NCBI GenBank assembly: GCA_965554225.1
Contig: CBEVZC010000081.1
Span: 1 to 13,462 of the forward strand
Length of the DNA: 13,462 bases
Direction: 5' to 3'
DNA from: BMS3ABIN04 sp965554225
GTDB taxonomy: Bacteria > Bacteroidota > Ignavibacteria > Ignavibacteriales > Melioribacteraceae
The translations under genes were made by a program, and so were the position numbers. The notes under the pieces are model-generated. The model saw only the letters and a program-made list of their open reading frames with translations. It was not told the origin of the DNA and searched no databases. Positions 1-6,817 of this stretch are shown piece after piece. Position 1 is the stretch's first letter. Each line of letters starts with the position of its first letter.

Positions 1-339
1 AAATGCTAAAACAAAATTGGATATTGGTCCGGCAGCCGAAACAATGGCATCGTCTTTTAATTGGTTCTTAAAATTCCTTGGATCTATGGGAACCGGTTTA
101 GCCCAACCAATTAGCATAAATCCGGAAGCAAACGACAGCAAAGGCATAATAATACTTCCGACAAGGTCTATGTGCTTAATCGGGTTTAGTGTAAGTCTTC
201 CCATCTTCTTTGCTGTTGAATCACCGAATTTATAAGCAGTATATGCATGAGCAAACTCGTGTATTGCAAGAGAAATAAAAAACAATGGTAAAAATGTGAC
301 AAATACAATTAACTTTTGGCTGACTTGAATACCGCTCAT
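1..339 (-). CDS. M50 (site-2) family zinc metalloprotease, N-terminal 113 residues, cut by window edge
   Basis: Membrane-embedded metalloprotease of the site-2 protease family, which cleaves substrates within or next to the lipid bilayer. The reading frame is open from an ATG at 339 to base 1 with no stop, so the C-terminal part lies outside the window. Residues 10-26 form a hydrophobic helix running straight into the zinc-binding and catalytic motif HEFAHAY (H27, E28, H31). A second hydrophobic stretch covers about 57-79, and AGPISN (103-108) matches the conserved GPxxN element of the compact YwhC-like branch of M50. The third zinc ligand, normally an Asp in a later helix, is not in view. 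The start is supported by an AAGGGG ribosome-binding site 8 nt upstream, placed inside the last codons of xerD. The gene begins 4 nt after the xerD stop and is probably the last visible member of that operon. Substrate unknown. Confidence 0.9.
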   Translation of the reverse strand, partial: MSGIQVSQKLIVFVTFLPLFFISLAIHEFAHAYTAYKFGDSTAKKMGRLTLNPIKHIDLVGSIIMPLLSFASGFMLIGWAKPVPIDPRNFKNQLKDDAIVSAAGPISNFVLAF

Positions 340-343
340 AGAA

Positions 344-1234
344 TTAACCCCTTGGATGATAATCCTTATGAACTTGACGAATATACTCTCTATCAATATG
401 TGTATAAATTTGTGTAGTAGAAATATCGGCATGTCCCAACATTTCTTGAACGGCTCTTAAATCCGCTCCGCCTTCTAAAAGATGAGTAGCGAATGAATGC
501 CTGAAAGTATGCGGATGTACTTCTTTTTTAATTCCGGCTTCTCTTGTATATCTATTAACAATTTTCCAGACGGACATTCTGGAAAGTTTTGTTGAACGGT
601 TACTGAGAAAAACAAAATTCTGACTTTTGATTTTTTTCATTAACAACGGTCTGGATTTCGTAAGGTATTCCGTAATCCAGTTTATGGCACTTTGTCCCAC
701 AGGTACAATTCTTTGTTTTGAACCTTTGCCCAGCACTCTAATTACTTCATCATTAAAAAACAAATCATTTAGTTTTATATTAGTCAACTCGGTAACCCGA
801 AGTCCGGATGAATAAAGAAGTTCCAATAATGCTTTGTCCCTTAATCCTAAAGGGACAGAAGTATCCGGTGCATCCAATATCTTTTCTACTTCATTAAATG
901 ATAAAACAACAGGAAGCTTTCGAGAAATTTTTGTAGAAGTTAATTTATCAATCGGATTATTTTCAATATAATGCTGCTCAAATAAATATTTTAGGAAACC
1001 CTTTATAGAAGAAAGATAGCGCGCTGTTGTAGCAGTATGAATACCCTCCTTATTTTGCGCATCAAAGAACTCTGAAATCAGATTAGAGGAAATTTCGTTG
1101 ATATCTGAAATTCCGCAAGCCGCAGTATACTTTAGAAATTTTTCTATATCCCGTTTGTAAGAATTAATTGTATTGTCAGATCTATTCCGTTCCAGCTTTA
1201 AAATAGTTAAGTATTCCTTCAAGAATGAATCCAT
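344..1234 (-). CDS. xerD: Tyrosine recombinase XerD (XerC/XerD family)
   Basis: Site-specific recombinase of the XerC/XerD type. With its partner it resolves chromosome dimers at the dif site during cell division. The 296-residue length is normal for the family. Residues about 4-90 form the N-terminal SAM-like DNA-binding (core-binding) domain, and 107-290 the catalytic domain. The full catalytic set is visible: R146 in SSGLR, K170 in GKGSK, H242 and R245 in HPHTFRHSFATH, H268 in LGHADI, and the nucleophile Y277 in STTQIYTH. The start codon overlaps the stop of the upstream phosphodiesterase gene (TGATG), and the M50 protease gene follows after 4 nt, so it belongs to a four-gene unit. No integrase-specific extra domain, attachment site or cargo is nearby, which favours a housekeeping Xer over a mobile-element integrase. 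Whether it is XerC or XerD cannot be settled without alignment; the LLEGGADLRAVQEMLGH style leans to XerD. Confidence 0.88.
   Translation of the reverse strand: MDSFLKEYLTILKLERNRSDNTINSYKRDIEKFLKYTAACGISDINEISSNLISEFFDAQNKEGIHTATTARYLSSIKGFLKYLFEQHYIENNPIDKLTSTKISRKLPVVLSFNEVEKILDAPDTSVPLGLRDKALLELLYSSGLRVTELTNIKLNDLFFNDEVIRVLGKGSKQRIVPVGQSAINWITEYLTKSRPLLMKKIKSQNFVFLSNRSTKLSRMSVWKIVNRYTREAGIKKEVHPHTFRHSFATHLLEGGADLRAVQEMLGHADISTTQIYTHIDREYIRQVHKDYHPRG
348..353 (-). promoter_or_regulatory. Shine-Dalgarno site of the M50 protease gene
   Basis: On the minus strand AAGGGG lies 8 nt before the ATG at 339. It sits in the Pro-Arg-Gly codons that end xerD. It is one of only a few clear Shine-Dalgarno matches in this window, and it fixes the start of a gene whose stop is not visible. 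Confidence 0.6.
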
Positions 1235-3453
1235 CAGATATTGCTTTCATTGTTTTCATTACTTTCATTTTCCATTTCATCTTGTTTAGGATATCTTATT
1301 CGCTTGTGATGCTGGCTTACTAAGGTACTAAGAAAGGATTCTTTGATTTTTGTAAGATCTGCAAATGTAATCGGAGCTTCGTCCAGCTGACCACCTTGTA
1401 TTCTACTTTGTGTAAGATTGTTTATAACATTTTCTATTTTCTGCACTTCCGGTTCCTTCATTGCTCTTACCGTTGACTCGCAAGCATCTGCCAGCATAAG
1501 AAGCGCTGTTTCCTTTGTATTGGGTTTCGGACCAGGGTATCTGAAATCTTCTATATTTACATTTCCCTCGCCATATTTTTCAACGGCTTTTTCATAAAAG
1601 AATGAAACAATCATTGTTCCATGATGTGTTGGAATGAAGTTTATTATCTCATCCGGTAATTTGTGTTCTTTAGCTAATTTAATACCGTCTGTAACATGAG
1701 CGATAATTATTCTTGCACTTTCTGTCGGTTCAAGTTTTTCATGAATATTTATGTTATTCATCTGATTTTCCACAAAGGCTTCGGGGTTAAGAGTTTTACC
1801 AATATCGTGGTAATATGTACCTACTCTTGCTAAAATAGGATTAGCGCCAATACTTTCAGCTGCACTTTCAACCATAGTACCAATTGTCATTGAATGGTTA
1901 AAAGTACCCGGAGCGCCTTTTGTTAATTCCCGCAGAAGCGGATTATTAAAATCAGATAATTCCAACAAGGTAAGTTCTGTTGTAATCTTGAATATTTTCT
2001 CAAAGAAGATTATTAAACCGTAAGTTAGAACCGGACTCATAAGAGCATTTGAAGCAGCAAAACCCGATTGAATAAGTATATGATCAACAGAATCGAACCT
2101 CTCAAGACCGAAAGCTATGATGCCAATAATATATCCAATAAGTATATAGAGAAATGAACGAAATATTTGACTGCGGTTTTTAATATCTCTTACAGTATAA
2201 GCAGCCAAACCACCAGCAAAAATATTCATTAACGTAAAAACGTAGTCATTCCCTCTTAATCCACCTGCTATAAATGCAGCTGCAACTGTACCATAAAAAC
2301 CAACTCTCGAATCAAAAAGAATTGTTAAAAGCATAGAAGCAACAGGAATTAAAACTAAAAGTTGGACAGGCGCCTTAACATTCATTTGATAAATTAAAAA
2401 TGTTAAAAACGAAGTGAATAACAATATAATTGAAATGATTAAAATTTTGGAATTGTCATTGAAAATCTTTTTCCTAAAAAGAAATAGATAAAGAACGAAC
2501 AGACCTAAGATAACAATGATATGTAAAAACTTGCCTAGATTCTGAAAGAATATCATCCAAAACCCTCTTTGCTGCCCTTTGGCAATCCGGTAAGAATCAA
2601 TCTTTAATTTGGTTATTGGTGTAATCCTATCGTGCTTAGCTACAATACGTTCATTTTGTTCTACAATACCAATATTTTTAGGTACTTTGTCGATGGCTAA
2701 TTTAACAGCTTGTTCCGTTAATTGCTGACTGAAAATAATATTCGGCTTTAAGAAATGTAAAAGATATTCATAGACGGCTTTGTTCAAATGTTCATCTTTT
2801 CCCGGCATTTTATTAATTTCAACTTTAAGAAAATTCTGTGCAGCATTTAAATCGTTGTAATAAGTTTTAGGAACAATATTTTCAAATTTTCCTTCTCTTA
2901 CAGCAACACTGTCCTTGGCAATTTGATTATAATTTCTATCAAAGAATTTCTTTTTATAGATTAACGAAATGATGTTTTGAGAAGCATTAAAAATTTTATT
3001 TAGTGATTCTCTAAAATTTATTGAAATCACATTTTCAAACTTTCTAATTTCCTTAAATTTCCTATAAGAACTATCGCTTAAAAAAGTTGTGTTGAAATTA
3101 CTTTTAATCCCAGACGAAAGATCTTCATCGATAGTTTTTTTAAGATATTTGTTGTATTTCCTTAGAGAATCAAGACTAATTTTTGCAATTTCATTATTCA
3201 CTACAAAAACCGGGTACACTTTTTCAGCTGCTATTTTTTTTTCTTTGTTATATGTTTCCGGATCTTTTAGTATTTCAAACGGCATTGATGCAATCAGATC
3301 TGATTGTGTCCAAATTGAGCCTACTGTTACTTCAGATTCTATTGATTCTCCCTGTGGAAACATTAGAACGACAAGGACAATTGTAACAATTACAATTAGT
3401 ATTCTAATTTTTACATCAGTTTTTATTTTACTATTGGTGCTCTCTGAAATCAT
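1234..3453 (-). CDS. pgpH: PgpH-like 7TM-HD membrane phosphohydrolase, probable c-di-AMP phosphodiesterase
   Basis: Membrane protein of the 7TM-HD family. Listeria PgpH, the characterised member, hydrolyses cyclic di-AMP. Of 739 residues, 15-33 form a first membrane helix and about 34-300 an extracytoplasmic sensor-type domain (7TMR-HDED). About seven further hydrophobic helices lie between 308 and 490, and a cytoplasmic HD domain spans about 510-715. Metal-binding residues fit the family pattern: H520 in GTFNHSM, H549-D550 in YYHDIGK, H586 in IIAHV, H610-H611 in PTHHG, and D656 in LADACES. The tail 727-739 is low complexity (Glu/Asn/Ser), encoded in part by three 9-nt repeats. The ATG overlaps the upstream HAD phosphatase gene by 4 nt (ATGA), and its stop overlaps the xerD start. 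Substrate assignment rests on family knowledge; c-di-GMP or another nucleotide cannot be excluded from sequence alone. The ybeY gene often beside pgpH elsewhere is not in view. Confidence 0.85.
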   Translation of the reverse strand: MISESTNSKIKTDVKIRILIVIVTIVLVVLMFPQGESIESEVTVGSIWTQSDLIASMPFEILKDPETYNKEKKIAAEKVYPVFVVNNEIAKISLDSLRKYNKYLKKTIDEDLSSGIKSNFNTTFLSDSSYRKFKEIRKFENVISINFRESLNKIFNASQNIISLIYKKKFFDRNYNQIAKDSVAVREGKFENIVPKTYYNDLNAAQNFLKVEINKMPGKDEHLNKAVYEYLLHFLKPNIIFSQQLTEQAVKLAIDKVPKNIGIVEQNERIVAKHDRITPITKLKIDSYRIAKGQQRGFWMIFFQNLGKFLHIIVILGLFVLYLFLFRKKIFNDNSKILIISIILLFTSFLTFLIYQMNVKAPVQLLVLIPVASMLLTILFDSRVGFYGTVAAAFIAGGLRGNDYVFTLMNIFAGGLAAYTVRDIKNRSQIFRSFLYILIGYIIGIIAFGLERFDSVDHILIQSGFAASNALMSPVLTYGLIIFFEKIFKITTELTLLELSDFNNPLLRELTKGAPGTFNHSMTIGTMVESAAESIGANPILARVGTYYHDIGKTLNPEAFVENQMNNINIHEKLEPTESARIIIAHVTDGIKLAKEHKLPDEIINFIPTHHGTMIVSFFYEKAVEKYGEGNVNIEDFRYPGPKPNTKETALLMLADACESTVRAMKEPEVQKIENVINNLTQSRIQGGQLDEAPITFADLTKIKESFLSTLVSQHHKRIRYPKQDEMENESNENNESNI
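1245..1271. repeat. Three tandem 9-nt units (TTTCATTNN) in the 3' end of pgpH
   Basis: On the plus strand TTTCATTGT, TTTCATTAC and TTTCATTTT follow one another at exact 9-nt spacing (starting at 1245, 1254 and 1263). Read on the minus strand they give the Asn-Glu-Ser/Asn-Glu-Asn/Asn-Glu-Ser tail of the phosphodiesterase, ending 9 nt before the stop-start overlap with xerD. Gain or loss of a unit would keep the reading frame. Confidence 0.7.
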
Positions 3454-4301
3454 TTACTTTTCTTAGCCTCAAAAACCATTTGTAAGAACTCCGCAGCTGC
3501 ATCTTCGTTATTCGTTTTTTCTAAAACATAGTCAGATAAATCTTTAATTTCTTGAACAGCATTTGCAACAGCAATTTTTAAAGCATTAGTCTCAAATAGC
3601 GATTTATCATTGTACCAATCACCGAGCACTGCTGTTTCATTTATTTTAACTTTTAAGTGCTTCGCAAGTAGTTTTAATCCTTCACCTTTACTATTACCAC
3701 GGTTCCTAATTTCTAAATAATAAACACTATCGTGGTGATGTGATTTATAAAATGAGTTAGTAAGACCAAAACTATACGGAAACTCAGTTTTTTTAATTAC
3801 CTCCTGAACTGATTTCTTGTGATCACCGGTAATAATTATTTCTAATGTCTTCTTTGCATATTTTTGATACGAGTCCACTTGTTGAAATTTTGCTCCGTAC
3901 TTTTCAATCAACTTAGGAATAACAGAATTATTTTCGGTATAATAAATTGCTTTACCATGACATAGCGCAACATTCAAAAGATATTTATCCGTTAAATCTA
4001 AAACTTTATTAACATATTTTTCTTTTATATATGACTCATGTATAATATTTTTTTCCGGATAACTTCTGATTAATGCCCCATCTAAAGAAATTATTGGCGT
4101 AGTTAGTCCCAAAGTTTCGGCATGATAAGTAATTGCGTTCAGTAATCTGCCGGAAGCTAAAGAAAATCTAACGCCAAGCTTTTTAAGTTCATCAATCAAT
4201 CTAATTGTTTCTTTCCCAATGGTGTCATACTCGTCCAGCAATGTCCCATCAAGATCAAAAACAACCAGTTTTATATTTTTTAAAATTTCTTTATTAATCA
4301 T
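3450..4301 (-). CDS. Cof-type HAD superfamily phosphatase
   Basis: Haloacid-dehalogenase-fold hydrolase of the Cof (type IIB cap) group, which dephosphorylates small metabolites such as sugar phosphates, FMN or pyridoxal phosphate in the cytoplasm. The 283-residue length is typical. All four HAD motifs are visible: nucleophile D16 and acid/base D18 in FDLDGTLL, S50 in SLASGR, K205 in NSKGEGLK, and the Mg-binding D228/D232 in LGDWYND. The region between about 85 and 190 is the substrate-selecting cap. The physiological substrate cannot be read from the sequence. The gene is first in the four-gene unit: it follows a 97-nt gap after the symporter gene, and its stop overlaps the pgpH start by 4 nt (ATGA). 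The ATG at 4301 has no obvious Shine-Dalgarno site. Confidence 0.87.
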   Translation of the reverse strand: MINKEILKNIKLVVFDLDGTLLDEYDTIGKETIRLIDELKKLGVRFSLASGRLLNAITYHAETLGLTTPIISLDGALIRSYPEKNIIHESYIKEKYVNKVLDLTDKYLLNVALCHGKAIYYTENNSVIPKLIEKYGAKFQQVDSYQKYAKKTLEIIITGDHKKSVQEVIKKTEFPYSFGLTNSFYKSHHHDSVYYLEIRNRGNSKGEGLKLLAKHLKVKINETAVLGDWYNDKSLFETNALKIAVANAVQEIKDLSDYVLEKTNNEDAAAEFLQMVFEAKKSK

Positions 4302-4364
4302 TAACAGTAAAACTAATAATTTAGAAAATTACTAACCTAAAAATAACGGAAATTGAAAAAACAG

Positions 4365-4386
4365 TTTACATTTTTATATTTGTAAA
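4365..4386. promoter_or_regulatory. Inverted repeat TTTACA-N10-TGTAAA in the leader of the HAD-pgpH-xerD operon
   Basis: Two 6-bp arms (4365-4370 and 4381-4386) are perfect inverted copies separated by 10 AT-rich bases, 64-85 nt upstream of the HAD phosphatase ATG. The spacing would suit a dimeric DNA-binding protein. The arms are short and AT-rich, so chance is possible. I could not assign a -35/-10 or Bacteroidota-type promoter in this 97-nt gap with confidence. Confidence 0.3.
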
Positions 4387-4398
4387 TATATAGGAAAG

Positions 4399-5838
4399 TT
4401 AGGACTCTTCAACTGATAATTTGCTTAAGAACCATCCTATAAAGATTGTTCCAATTACACCAATTAACGTATACCACGTCCAGCCAACCAACTGCAATGA
4501 TATTACCGTTACCATAATAAAAATACCTGAGGTAAAACCGGCTAATGCATCTTCTTGCTTAGCTTTCTTCACAAATAGACCAAGCATAAAAGTACCCAGC
4601 AAACCGCCATATGTGAAAGAAGCTATACTGAGGGCCAATTCAACAACAGTATGCGATGTATTCATAAAGAACAGTGCAGCACCAACCAGCAATACTGCCC
4701 ACATTATCGTAACTAAACGGGAAATTAATAACTCTTTTTTTACATCTAAGGACTTATGTAATGGTCTATATAAATCAAGCATTGTTGATGACGACAGCGA
4801 ACTAATTGATCCGGCAAGAGTTGACATAGCTGCGGCAAACAAACCGGCAATAATTATCCCGGAAAAAGGAGAAGGTAATTTATTAATGATGAAAGACGGA
4901 AATATTTCATCTGAACGCATATTCAGTTGCCCGTAAAACACATAAAGCGCAACACCCAAAAGTAAGAATAAAGCAAATTGAAAAATCACTAAAATGCCGC
5001 TTCCTATTATAGCTTTCTGCGCAGACTTTAGATTCTTTGTTGTTAATAATCTTTGAACTATTAATTGATCTGTTCCGTGCGAAGCCATTGATAGGAATGC
5101 CCCGCCAACTATTCCACCAATTAGTGTATACGGTTGCTTAAAAAATCCTGCAAATCCAGAATCGAAACCTAAATTAAATATACTTAATTTATCCGCAATC
5201 TGTGGATTATTAAAAATTGAGTCGAACCCGTTCGGTAAAAAATGATAGACAATAAAATATAGTGCAATTATTGCTCCTCCCAAATAAATAAACATTAAGA
5301 GTACATCGACCCAAATAACTCCCTTCACTCCACCGGTATAAGTATAAATGAGAGTGACTAATGCAATTATTACAATAGCTAAAGGATAATTTATATCCAG
5401 CATTAACTTTAAAGGAATAGCAGTTGCAAATAATCTTACACCATCTGCAGCAGTTCTGGTAAAGAGAAAAATAATTGAAGAAAATCTTCTGGTTTTAAGT
5501 CCGAATCTTCCTTCAAGGAAAGCATAAGCAGTATTCAAATCACCTTTAAAATAAGATGGAAGAAAAAATACTGCAACAATTACACGTCCGATTAAATATC
5601 CGAAAGTAACTTGAAGAAAATTAAGATTTGTTAAATATGCAAGACCCGGTATTGAAATAAATGTTAAAGTGCTGGTTTCTGCGGCAACTATTGAAAAACA
5701 AACCGCCCACCAGGGAACGGAAGTGGAACCAAGGAAATAATCTTTTGCCGATTTTTGTTTACCACCGGAAACAATGCCTAAGACCGCCGCAACAATAAGA
5801 AAGAGAACAATTATAACATAATCGACAGTTCTATCCAC
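4399..5838 (-). CDS. Sodium:solute symporter (SSS family)
   Basis: Secondary transporter of the SSS/SLC5 family, coupling inward sodium flow to uptake of a sugar, amino acid, carboxylate or similar solute; the substrate is not readable. The protein has 479 residues and about 13 hydrophobic helices, beginning at 5-23. Family marks include ETSTLTFIS with PGLAY just after (54-69, helix 1 sodium-site region), TYTGGVKGVIWVD (166-178), GTDQLIVQRLL (255-265) and the Ser-rich AMSTLAGSISSLSSS helix (337-351), which corresponds to the other sodium-site helix. The start is GTG at 5838. No ATG lies nearby and the first helix would be lost from any later start; TAGG, overlapping the upstream stop, can serve as ribosome-binding site. 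It follows the STAS gene by 7 nt, so the two are almost certainly cotranscribed. No terminator hairpin is evident after its stop. Confidence 0.9.
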   Translation of the reverse strand: MDRTVDYVIIVLFLIVAAVLGIVSGGKQKSAKDYFLGSTSVPWWAVCFSIVAAETSTLTFISIPGLAYLTNLNFLQVTFGYLIGRVIVAVFFLPSYFKGDLNTAYAFLEGRFGLKTRRFSSIIFLFTRTAADGVRLFATAIPLKLMLDINYPLAIVIIALVTLIYTYTGGVKGVIWVDVLLMFIYLGGAIIALYFIVYHFLPNGFDSIFNNPQIADKLSIFNLGFDSGFAGFFKQPYTLIGGIVGGAFLSMASHGTDQLIVQRLLTTKNLKSAQKAIIGSGILVIFQFALFLLLGVALYVFYGQLNMRSDEIFPSFIINKLPSPFSGIIIAGLFAAAMSTLAGSISSLSSSTMLDLYRPLHKSLDVKKELLISRLVTIMWAVLLVGAALFFMNTSHTVVELALSIASFTYGGLLGTFMLGLFVKKAKQEDALAGFTSGIFIMVTVISLQLVGWTWYTLIGVIGTIFIGWFLSKLSVEES

Positions 5839-5845
5839 AGAAGGC

Positions 5846-6205
5846 CTATAATTTTTCTAATTCTTTTACCGCTTCATCAACACTATCACGTATGGGTAAT
5901 ACTCTGCCTAATTGAGAAATATCAATGAGATTTTTAACGCTCTTGTTGGGTGCAGCCAAACGGATATGCCCTTCGTTTGCTTGTAATATTCTAAAGGCTA
6001 GTAAAATAGCACTCAAACCTGAACTATCACAATACTCAACTTCGGACAAATCAAAGACCAGTTTGTTTATTTCATCGGCTGTGAGCAAAATAGTAAGTTC
6101 ACCTTTTACCAAACCGGCTATTTGGGCATCAAAATTCTTTTCCAACAATTTAAATATTGCAATATTATTTTCTTTTTTTAATTCAAAATTTACAGTTTCA
6201 TCCAT
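5846..6205 (-). CDS. STAS-domain protein, anti-sigma-factor-antagonist type
   Basis: Single-domain STAS protein of 119 residues, the usual size for SpoIIAA/RsbV-like antagonists. These bind an anti-sigma serine kinase and are switched off by phosphorylation of a serine. The domain fills residues 3-117. The signature VEYCDSSGLSAIL (56-68) contains the Asp-Ser-Ser-Gly site, where S61 is the expected phospho-acceptor by comparison with SpoIIAA. No partner kinase, phosphatase or sigma factor is in the window. It is the first gene of a two-gene unit with the sodium symporter 7 nt downstream. Its ATG lies 29 nt after the end of the terminator that closes the ligA operon, so its promoter must be close to or inside that terminator. 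It could instead modulate the transporter directly, as fused STAS domains do in SulP transporters, but nothing in the sequence shows this. Confidence 0.88.
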   Translation of the reverse strand: MDETVNFELKKENNIAIFKLLEKNFDAQIAGLVKGELTILLTADEINKLVFDLSEVEYCDSSGLSAILLAFRILQANEGHIRLAAPNKSVKNLIDISQLGRVLPIRDSVDEAVKELEKL

Positions 6206-6234
6206 AGTTGATCATAAGTTATTTAAGTTAATAT

Positions 6235-6261
6235 AAAAAGCGGAATTTAGTAATAATTCCG
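6235..6261 (-). terminator. Intrinsic terminator of the rsmB-rodZ-ligA operon
   Basis: In the minus-strand RNA a 7-bp stem, CGGAATT paired with AATTCCG (6255-6261 and 6241-6247), closes a 7-nt loop and is followed at once by CTTTTTAT. It starts 26 nt past the stop of the last gene of the operon (6287), as expected for a rho-independent terminator. The stem is modest, so some read-through into the STAS gene is possible. Confidence 0.7.
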
Positions 6262-6286
6262 GTTATAACAAAGTTTACAAGCTTTT

Positions 6287-6817
6287 CTAAAACATCTTTA
6301 ATGAATTTAACAAATTTCTATAAGATTTTTCAGAATTTATTTTATCGTCTACCATTAAAAAATTATAATGCGGATCTGTTTTTGTTCTTTTAAAACCAAT
6401 CCGGTTTTTAGCTCTTACTAAATTTGCTACAGCTATAAAAAAAAGATTTTCACTTCTATTCAAATCTACAACAACATCAAAAGAATATTCATTTAGTCTT
6501 TGGATTAAACTTTTACTCGGTAAATTAAGTTTTGTAATGTCATCCAGTCCAAATCCTATAAACGAATATTTTCTACCATCGGGAATTAGGTTTATTTTGA
6601 ATTCCGGTAAAAAAAGAGAAACTTTCTTTTTATAAATCAAAAAATATCTGATAACGTCAAAACTATTTTTAAAATCGGAATCGTTATTAGGCATAATAAA
6701 AAGATAACTGCCGGACTCTGTTAAAAATTTATTAAATAGTTGCGAATTATATTCACTTCTAAGGAATTTTTTATTAAAAATTAATTTTGCAATATTATTT
6801 TTAGCTTCGTCTAACAT
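6287..6817 (-). CDS. Small protein resembling the N-terminal half of family 9 glycosyltransferases (DUF6913-like)
   Basis: Uncharacterised 176-residue soluble protein. Its order of elements recalls the first Rossmann domain of family 9 (heptosyltransferase-type) glycosyltransferases: a beta strand SYLFIMPNN (37-45), a helix, the strand VSLFLP (66-71), then FDVVVDLN (113-120), ANLVRAKNRIGF (131-142) and DPHYNFLM (148-155). The C-terminal nucleotide-sugar-binding half is absent. The Bacteroidota family DUF6913 has a similar look, and I cannot decide between them without a profile search. Only 25 nt separate the stop from the operon terminator, so no broken second half lies downstream and the short length appears genuine. 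The start overlaps the ligA stop by 1 nt (TAATG), implying translational coupling. Without the donor-binding half it is unlikely to be an active transferase by itself. Function unknown. Confidence 0.75.
   Translation of the reverse strand: MLDEAKNNIAKLIFNKKFLRSEYNSQLFNKFLTESGSYLFIMPNNDSDFKNSFDVIRYFLIYKKKVSLFLPEFKINLIPDGRKYSFIGFGLDDITKLNLPSKSLIQRLNEYSFDVVVDLNRSENLFFIAVANLVRAKNRIGFKRTKTDPHYNFLMVDDKINSEKSYRNLLNSLKMF

Noticed and set aside
17..235. Plus-strand open frames here and across the window (for example 3089-3466, 4421-4936, 5925-6236, 9297-9569, 10012-10275)
   Set aside because: All lie opposite well-supported minus-strand genes and their translations show no domain, sensible start or ribosome-binding site; they are antisense shadows.
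344..1234. Tyrosine recombinase as a sign of an integrated mobile element
   Set aside because: It has the length and motifs of housekeeping XerC/XerD, sits in an overlap-coupled operon, and no tRNA target, direct-repeat attachment sites or cargo genes are nearby. No dif-like site was recognised in the gaps either.
6287..6817. Pseudogene or frameshifted glycosyltransferase
   Set aside because: The frame is intact and start-coupled to ligA, and the operon terminator follows within 26 nt, leaving no room for a lost C-terminal half.
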